NCBI GenBank assembly: GCA_035690495.1
Contig: DASSKK010000081.1
Location: 195,203-259,202 of the forward strand
DNA: 64,000 nucleotides
Reading direction: 5' to 3'
Source: DASSKK01 sp035690495
GTDB taxonomy: Bacteria > Actinomycetota > Actinomycetes > Propionibacteriales > Nocardioidaceae
The position numbers and the translations under genes were made by a program. The notes under the pieces were generated by a model that was given only the letters and a program-made list of their open reading frames with translations, was not told the DNA's origin and ran no database searches. Shown here piece by piece: positions 59,266 to 64,000 of the stretch (positions are counted from its first letter, which is position 1; every line of letters starts with the position of its first letter).

Positions 59266-59937
59266 TCAGGAGGCGTGCTCTTGCGGGGCGAGCAGGGTCT
59301 GCAGCTCGCGCTCGGTGTCCGCGCCCGCCACGAACAGCAGCTCGTCGCCGGCCTCGATCGGCTGCTCGGCGGTGGGTGGGTAGACCTGGTTGTCGCGGAG
59401 GATCGTCACCAGCGCACAGTTGTCCGGCCACGGGATCTCCCCGGACGGCTTCCCGACGTACGGCGAGTCCGCGGGCAGTGTGAGCTCGACCAGGTTCGCG
59501 TCGCTCTGCCGGAACGTGAACAGCCGGACCAGGTCCCCGATCGACACGGCCTCCTCGACGAGTGCGGACATGATCCGCGGGGTGCTCACGCTGACGTCCA
59601 CGCCCCACGCCTCGTTGAACAGCCACTCGTTGTTCGGGTGGTTGACCCGGGCGACCGTCCGCGGCACCGCGAACTCGGTCTTCGCCAGCAGCGAGGTGAC
59701 CAGGTTGACCTTGTCGTCCCCGGTGGCGGCGATCACCACGTCGCACTTGTCGAGCTTCGCCTCCTCGAGCGAGGACAGTTCGCAGGCGTCCGCGAGCAGC
59801 CACTCGGCCTCGGGAACCCGCTCCGGCTTGAGTGAGTTCGGGTCCTTGTCGATCACAAGCACCCGGTGCCCGTTGCCGATCAGCTCGGCGGCAACCGAGC
59901 GTCCCACCGCGCCGGCACCGGCGATGGCCACGCGCAT
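59266..59937 (-). CDS. trkA: TrkA-family potassium-uptake protein (second gene)
   Basis: 223 residues. The Rossmann NAD loop is RVAIAGAGAVGRSVAAELIG, followed by DKDP (ribose Asp), then a RCK_C domain ending in DELLFVAGAD. It regulates a potassium transporter. The ATG overlaps the TGA of the other trkA gene (TGATG). The pair corresponds to the mycobacterial ceoB/ceoC genes. Confidence 0.92.
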   Translation of the reverse strand: MRVAIAGAGAVGRSVAAELIGNGHRVLVIDKDPNSLKPERVPEAEWLLADACELSSLEEAKLDKCDVVIAATGDDKVNLVTSLLAKTEFAVPRTVARVNHPNNEWLFNEAWGVDVSVSTPRIMSALVEEAVSIGDLVRLFTFRQSDANLVELTLPADSPYVGKPSGEIPWPDNCALVTILRDNQVYPPTAEQPIEAGDELLFVAGADTERELQTLLAPQEHAS

Positions 59938-60599
59938 CAGTCGTCCTCCGGTCCTTCGTTGAACACCGCATACACCTTGTCGGCGTCCCCCTCGCGCATC
60001 ACCAGGTGGAGCATGTCGCCTTCTTGGATCACGGTCTCGCGCGTGGGCAGCATGCCCTCGCCGAGGCGGTCGATCCAGGCGATCCTGCTGCCGGACTGCT
60101 CCTGGAACTTCACGGTGCGCTGCCCGACCCAGATCTCGGTGACCGGCACCTGGTCGACGCGGATCGTGCCGGTGGGGTCCCGGAAGTCCGGCTCGGCGCC
60201 GGCGGGGAGGATCCTGCGGAGCACCTGGTCGGCGGTCCATCGCACGGTGGCGACCGTGGTGATCCCGAGCCGCTGGTAGACCTCCGCCCGGCCGGGGTCG
60301 TAGATGCGGGCGACCACTTGCTGGATGCCGAACGTCTCGCGGGCGACCCGGGCGGCGATGATGTTGGAGTTGTCGCCGCTGGAGACCGCGGCGAAGGCGT
60401 CCGCCTTGGAGATGCCGGCCTGGTCGAGCACGACCTGGTCGAACCCCATGCCGGTGATCTTGATGCCCTGGAAGGCGGGACCGAGCCTGCGGAACGACTC
60501 CGGGTTGGCGTCGATGATCGCGACCGTGTGTCCACGCTCCTCCAGACTGCGCGCGAGTGTGGCCCCGACGCGTCCGCAACCCATGATCACCACGTGCAC
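59937..60599 (-). CDS. trkA: TrkA-family potassium-uptake protein (first gene)
   Basis: 220 residues from GTG 60599; family members begin HVVIMGCGRVGATLA, fixing the start. RCK_N with the GxGxxG loop and IDANP; RCK_C (GTIRVDQVPVTEIWVGQ ... LVMREGDA). It may bind nucleotide and pair with the second TrkA. Divergent from the KimA-like transporter (73 bp), with which it probably works in potassium uptake. Confidence 0.92.
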   Translation of the reverse strand: MHVVIMGCGRVGATLARSLEERGHTVAIIDANPESFRRLGPAFQGIKITGMGFDQVVLDQAGISKADAFAAVSSGDNSNIIAARVARETFGIQQVVARIYDPGRAEVYQRLGITTVATVRWTADQVLRRILPAGAEPDFRDPTGTIRVDQVPVTEIWVGQRTVKFQEQSGSRIAWIDRLGEGMLPTRETVIQEGDMLHLVMREGDADKVYAVFNEGPEDD

Positions 60600-60672
60600 G
60601 GGGGAGACGCTACTACGTGCACGGGGGCCGGTTGCCCGGCCGCGCCTCCGGCTGGCTATAGCGTGTCCCCTC

Positions 60673-62733
60673 GTGGGTGTAGGCGACGTCTTCAAGCGGA
60701 TCCTGATCGGCCGCCCGCTGCGCAACACGCAGCTGGGCGAGACGCTGCTGCCCAAGCGGATCGCCCTGCCGGTGTTCGCCAGCGACGCGCTGTCGTCGGT
60801 GGCCTATGCACCCGACGAGGTGTTCATCATGCTGTCGATCGCCGGTACGTCCGCCTACGTCTGGTCGTGGAAGGTCGGCATCGCCGTCGCCGTGGTGATG
60901 CTCACCGTGGTCGCGTCGTACCGCCAGAACGTCCATGCCTATCCCAGCGGCGGCGGCGACTACGAAGTGGCCACGGTCAACCTCGGCCGGAACGCCGGAG
61001 TGACCGTGGCCAGTGCGCTGCTGGTCGACTATGTGCTGACCGTCGCGGTGTCGGTGTCCTCGGGGATCCAGAACCTCGGCTCGGCGTTGCCGTTCGTCGC
61101 GCACCACGACGTGGTCTTGTCGGTGCTGATCGTGGCGCTGCTGGCGGCGATGAACCTGCGCGGGGTGCGCGAGTCGGGGGGATTCTTCGCCGTACCCACC
61201 TACGGCTTCATGATCGGCGTGCTCGGGATGGCGGCGGTCGGGCTGGTCCGGTATCTCGGCGGCAACCTCGGCGAGGTATCGAGCGCAGACCTGAAGATCG
61301 TGCCCGAGCACGGGTACAGCAGCCAGGCGATCACTGCCGGGGCGTTGGTCTTCCTGCTGGCACGGGCTTTCGCGTCCGGATGCGCCGCGCTGACCGGCGT
61401 CGAGGCGATCTCCAACGGCGTGCCGGCGTTCCGCAAGCCGAAGTCGAAGAACGCAGCCACCACGCTGCTGCTGCTCGGCGCGATCGCGGTCACCATGCTG
61501 ATCAGCATCATCCTGCTGGCGCACGCGATGAACATCAAGTACATCGACTCCACCGACCCGAGCGCGATAGCCCGGCTCAGCTTGCACGGCCACCCCGTCA
61601 ACCCGAAGACCTTCGACGAGCACACCGTCATCGGCCAGATCTCCCGGCAGATCTTCAGCGGGTTCCCTCCGGGCTTCTACTTCGTGATCGCGATGACCGG
61701 GATCATCCTGGTGCTCGCGGCGAACACGTCGTTCAACGGCTTCCCCGTGCTCGGCTCGATCCTGGCCCGGGACGGCTTCATGCCCCGCCAGCTGGGGCAG
61801 CGGGGCGACCGGCTCGCCTACAGCAACGGCATCGTGATCCTGGCCGCGATGGCCGCGATCCTGATCATCGCGTTCAAGGCCCAGCCGACCCGGCTGATCC
61901 AGCTCTACATCGTGGGCGTCTTCGTGTCGTTCAACCTCAGCCAGCTCGGCATGATCCGGCACTGGACCCGGCACCTGAAGCAGGAGACCGACCCCGCCGC
62001 ACGTCGGCGGATGCTGCGCTCGCGGGCGATCAACACGTTCGGCCTTGGCATGACCGCGGTCGTCTTCGTCATTATCGTGGTCACGAAGTTCCTGGCGGGC
62101 GCGTGGATCGCGATCGTCGCGATGGTGGTGTTCTTCTTGATGATGAAGGGCATCCGTCGTCACTACGACAACGTCGCGGCAGAGCTCGAGATCGAGGAGG
62201 TCGACCAGGTGCTGCCCACCAGGGTGCACGCGGTCGTGCTGGTCAGCAAGCTGCACAAGCCGACGATGCGTGCGCTGGCCTATGCCAAGGCCACCCGTCC
62301 GAACGTGCTCGAAGCCGTCTATGTCGACATCGACAAGGACCAGACCGCGCGCATGCTCGAGGAGTGGGACACACGGCAGATCGACGTCCCGCTCAAGGTG
62401 CTGAACTCGCCGTACCGGGAGATCACCAAGCCGATCGTCGACTACGCCCGCTCGCTGCGCGACGCCGGCCCGCGCAGCGTGGTGGCGGTCTACATCCCCG
62501 AGTACGTCGTGGGCCGCTGGTGGGAGCAGCTGCTCCACAACCAGACCGCCCTGCGCCTCAAGGGCCGGCTGCTGTTCATGCAGGGCGTGATGGTCACCTC
62601 GGTGCCTTACCAGCTGCGCTCCTCGGCGCTGGCCCGTGAGCGGTTCACCCGCCAGCGCACCCAGGTCCGCGCCGGCGACGTACGCCGTGGCCGGCTGCTG
62701 CCGCGGCGCGACGACCGCGACGAGAAGCGGTGA
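60673..62733 (+). CDS. KimA-like APC-superfamily potassium transporter
   Basis: 686 residues from GTG 60673. Twelve hydrophobic helices with the APC/KimA-type first part LPVFASDALSSVAYAPDE, YPSGGGDYEVA in helix 3, and the mid-protein ALTGVEAISNGVPAFRKP. The C-terminal ~200 residues form a cytosolic domain (VHAVVLVSKLHKPTMRALAY), like the KimA/YdaO group, which takes up potassium and is controlled by c-di-AMP. Substrate assigned from the architecture and from two divergent trkA genes. The stop overlaps the next start (GTGA). Confidence 0.87.
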   Translation: MGVGDVFKRILIGRPLRNTQLGETLLPKRIALPVFASDALSSVAYAPDEVFIMLSIAGTSAYVWSWKVGIAVAVVMLTVVASYRQNVHAYPSGGGDYEVATVNLGRNAGVTVASALLVDYVLTVAVSVSSGIQNLGSALPFVAHHDVVLSVLIVALLAAMNLRGVRESGGFFAVPTYGFMIGVLGMAAVGLVRYLGGNLGEVSSADLKIVPEHGYSSQAITAGALVFLLARAFASGCAALTGVEAISNGVPAFRKPKSKNAATTLLLLGAIAVTMLISIILLAHAMNIKYIDSTDPSAIARLSLHGHPVNPKTFDEHTVIGQISRQIFSGFPPGFYFVIAMTGIILVLAANTSFNGFPVLGSILARDGFMPRQLGQRGDRLAYSNGIVILAAMAAILIIAFKAQPTRLIQLYIVGVFVSFNLSQLGMIRHWTRHLKQETDPAARRRMLRSRAINTFGLGMTAVVFVIIVVTKFLAGAWIAIVAMVVFFLMMKGIRRHYDNVAAELEIEEVDQVLPTRVHAVVLVSKLHKPTMRALAYAKATRPNVLEAVYVDIDKDQTARMLEEWDTRQIDVPLKVLNSPYREITKPIVDYARSLRDAGPRSVVAVYIPEYVVGRWWEQLLHNQTALRLKGRLLFMQGVMVTSVPYQLRSSALARERFTRQRTQVRAGDVRRGRLLPRRDDRDEKR

Positions 62734-64000
62734 GCAAGCGCAACCGGGAACCGACCGCGCGGGGGCGGTCGCTGGTAGGGGAGCGGTACGTCGTCACCAC
62801 CGGCCGGGTCGGGCACGGCGGCTTCGTGGTCGCCCGGCACCGCGACGTGGTCGTGTTCGTGCGGCACGCGCTGCCGGCAGAGCGGGTCGAGGTGGTCGTC
62901 ACCGAGGGAGACGAGGGCTCGCGGTTCCTGCGCGCGGATGCCGTGCGGGTGCTCGAAGCGTCGGCGGACCGGGTGGAGGCTCCGTGCCCTTACGCCGGTC
63001 CCGGCCTGTGCGGCGGCTGCGACTTCCAGCACGTCGCGTTGCCGGCGCAGCGTGCCTTGAAGGCAGAGGTGGTGCGCGAGCAGCTGGTGCGGCTCGCCGG
63101 CATCCCGGTCGTGGCGTCCGTCGAGCCCGTCTCGTCCGTCGAGCCCGTCGAGACCCACGTGCCGGTCGAGCCGGTCGAGACCACCGGCCTCGGCTGGCGG
63201 ACCCGGGTGCAGTTCGCCGTCGACGACGAGGGCCGGGCGGGGCTGCGCAAGCACCGCTCCCACGACGTGATCCCCGTCGACCGCTGCCTGATCGCCCATC
63301 CCGACCTCCCCGACCCGGTGGTTGAGGTGCGAGGCGCTAGCCGAGCCTCGAAACCACCTGTGGACTCCGCGATCATCGAGACCGTCGTCTCCGGCACGGG
63401 TGAGCGGCTACGACTGGTCACCGGCCGCGACGGCACGACGTACGCCGACGGGCCGGAGATGCTCCACGAGAGGGCCCTGGGCCGGGTCTGGCAGGTACGC
63501 GGGTCCAGTTTCTGGCAGGTGCATCCGGGCGCCGCGGAGACCCTCGCGCACGCCGTACTCGCCATGCTCGAGCCGCGGGCGGGAGAGCACGCGCTGGACC
63601 TGTACGCGGGTGTCGGGCTGTTCTCCGGAGCCTTGGCGCAGTCAGTGGGTCCCGGCGGCCGGGTGACCGCGGTGGAGGCGGACGGGTTGGCAGCCGCGGA
63701 TGCCGCGGCCAACCTCGCCGACCTGCCGCACGTCGATGTGGTCGCAGACCGGGTGGACCGGGCGCTGCGTCGGGGCCTGCTCGGCTCGTCGGTCGACCTG
63801 GTGGTGCTGGATCCGCCGCGGACCGGCGCGAAACGCCGGGTCGTGGAGAGGATCGCCGCACTCGCACCGCGGGCGATGGCCTACGTCGCCTGCGACCCGG
63901 CCGCTCTTGCGCGCGACGTGGCGATCTTCGCCGAGCGCGGGTACCAGCTGTCGGCCCTGCGTGCGTTCGATCTGTTCCCGATGACGCACCACGTCGAATG
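62730..64000 (+). CDS. TRAM-domain 23S rRNA (uracil-C5) methyltransferase, 3' end outside window
   Basis: GTG 62730 overlaps the permease TGA; 423 codons are visible and the frame is open at the window end. An N-terminal TRAM domain (GRVGHGGFVVA ... RVEVVV) is followed by 4Fe-4S cysteines (CPYAGPGLCGGCDFQ; also RCLIAHP), the SAM-binding LDLYAGVGLFSGAL, VLDPPRTGA and the catalytic Cys in YVACDPAALARD. RlmCD/RumA family, makes m5U in 23S rRNA. Two repeat-derived segments lie in frame, residues ~129-151 and ~197-210. Because the frame has no stop in the window, the end is not known. Confidence 0.93.
   Translation, partial: MSKRNREPTARGRSLVGERYVVTTGRVGHGGFVVARHRDVVVFVRHALPAERVEVVVTEGDEGSRFLRADAVRVLEASADRVEAPCPYAGPGLCGGCDFQHVALPAQRALKAEVVREQLVRLAGIPVVASVEPVSSVEPVETHVPVEPVETTGLGWRTRVQFAVDDEGRAGLRKHRSHDVIPVDRCLIAHPDLPDPVVEVRGASRASKPPVDSAIIETVVSGTGERLRLVTGRDGTTYADGPEMLHERALGRVWQVRGSSFWQVHPGAAETLAHAVLAMLEPRAGEHALDLYAGVGLFSGALAQSVGPGGRVTAVEADGLAAADAAANLADLPHVDVVADRVDRALRRGLLGSSVDLVVLDPPRTGAKRRVVERIAALAPRAMAYVACDPAALARDVAIFAERGYQLSALRAFDLFPMTHHVE
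63115..63183 (+). repeat. VEPVE-encoding repeats inside the rRNA methyltransferase
   Basis: Repeated 9- to 18-bp units built from gtcgagcccgtcgagacc encode SVEPV, SVEPVET and VEPVETT in a row. It is the same family of element as at 41053-41087, here read through as coding sequence between the Fe-S cluster and the Rossmann domain. Confidence 0.7.
63317..63358. repeat. 42-bp palindromic element in frame in the rRNA methyltransferase
   Basis: ggtggtt (63317-63323) pairs with aaccacc (63352-63358), with inner cgaggc/gcctcg arms. It is 42 bp, 14 codons, translated VVEVRGASRASKPP. Same family as 3555-3592. Confidence 0.7.

Overview
The window is 64 kb of very GC-rich DNA that reads as a high-GC actinobacterium, most likely Nocardioidaceae (Nocardioides-like). 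Reasons: many GTG starts; a set of lineage-typical small families (SepH, DUF4192, DUF4193, DUF4235, DUF3093, DUF3710, DUF3159, DUF5998, DUF7455); gene order matching the conserved actinobacterial sigA-parE-parC-sepH-hemH-dut-trkA-TRAM-methyltransferase stretch; and dispersed palindromic repeats of the kind common in Nocardioides. These are inferences from sequence; no database was searched. No rRNA, tRNA, CRISPR array or IS element was found. Both ends cut genes: rpsA on the left and a 23S rRNA methyltransferase on the right.

Left part (1-20 kb). rpsA is followed by a cluster of 22-bp repeats, then an accessory block: a GlxA-type regulator with paired palindromic sites, an AMP-forming ligase, a small membrane protein, a rifampin-phosphotransferase-like enzyme and a large LuxR/ATPase regulator. 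This block separates rpsA from coaE, which are usually close together. Next come a principal-like sigma factor, then pxpA and pxpBC (5-oxoprolinase). These are split by an oppositely oriented cyclopropane-fatty-acid-synthase gene that carries an in-frame TAG. Then dinB, a DUF4192 gene, a glutamate-cysteine-ligase-family gene, an unknown gene and a universal stress protein.

Middle (20-40 kb). sigA, a DMT permease, a zinc-ribbon protein, parE, a secreted protein with DUF4242, a second LAL regulator, and the minus-strand chain parC-lprG-MFS(P55-like)-carbonic anhydrase, whose genes are all joined by 4-bp start/stop overlaps. parC is interrupted by a 421-residue intein inserted directly after the DNA-cleaving tyrosine; it has splicing residues and LAGLIDADG-type blocks. 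A GNAT/acyl-CoA ligase fusion starts divergently.

Right part (39-64 kb). DUF5998, a nucleotide-pyrophosphatase-type enzyme, thymidine kinase, an alanine-type aminotransferase, a two-domain fatty acyl-CoA reductase, SepH, a sugar-lactone oxidase, an MpaB-type oxygenase, an MFS exporter, ferrochelatase, an inositol-phosphatase-type enzyme and small conserved proteins. Then comes the dut-DUF3710-OB-DUF3159 operon. A three-gene block (methyltransferase, tandem HD-GYP/LuxR fusion, unknown protein) sits between DUF3159 and a potassium module: two TrkA proteins divergent from a KimA-like APC transporter. The last gene is the TRAM-type rRNA methyltransferase, whose reading frame contains two repeat-derived segments.

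The most unusual items are the ParC intein, the exactly 21-bp phased array and large palindrome upstream of pxpB, the amber codon in the cfa gene, repeat elements translated inside two enzymes, and the HD-GYP/LuxR-methyltransferase block.
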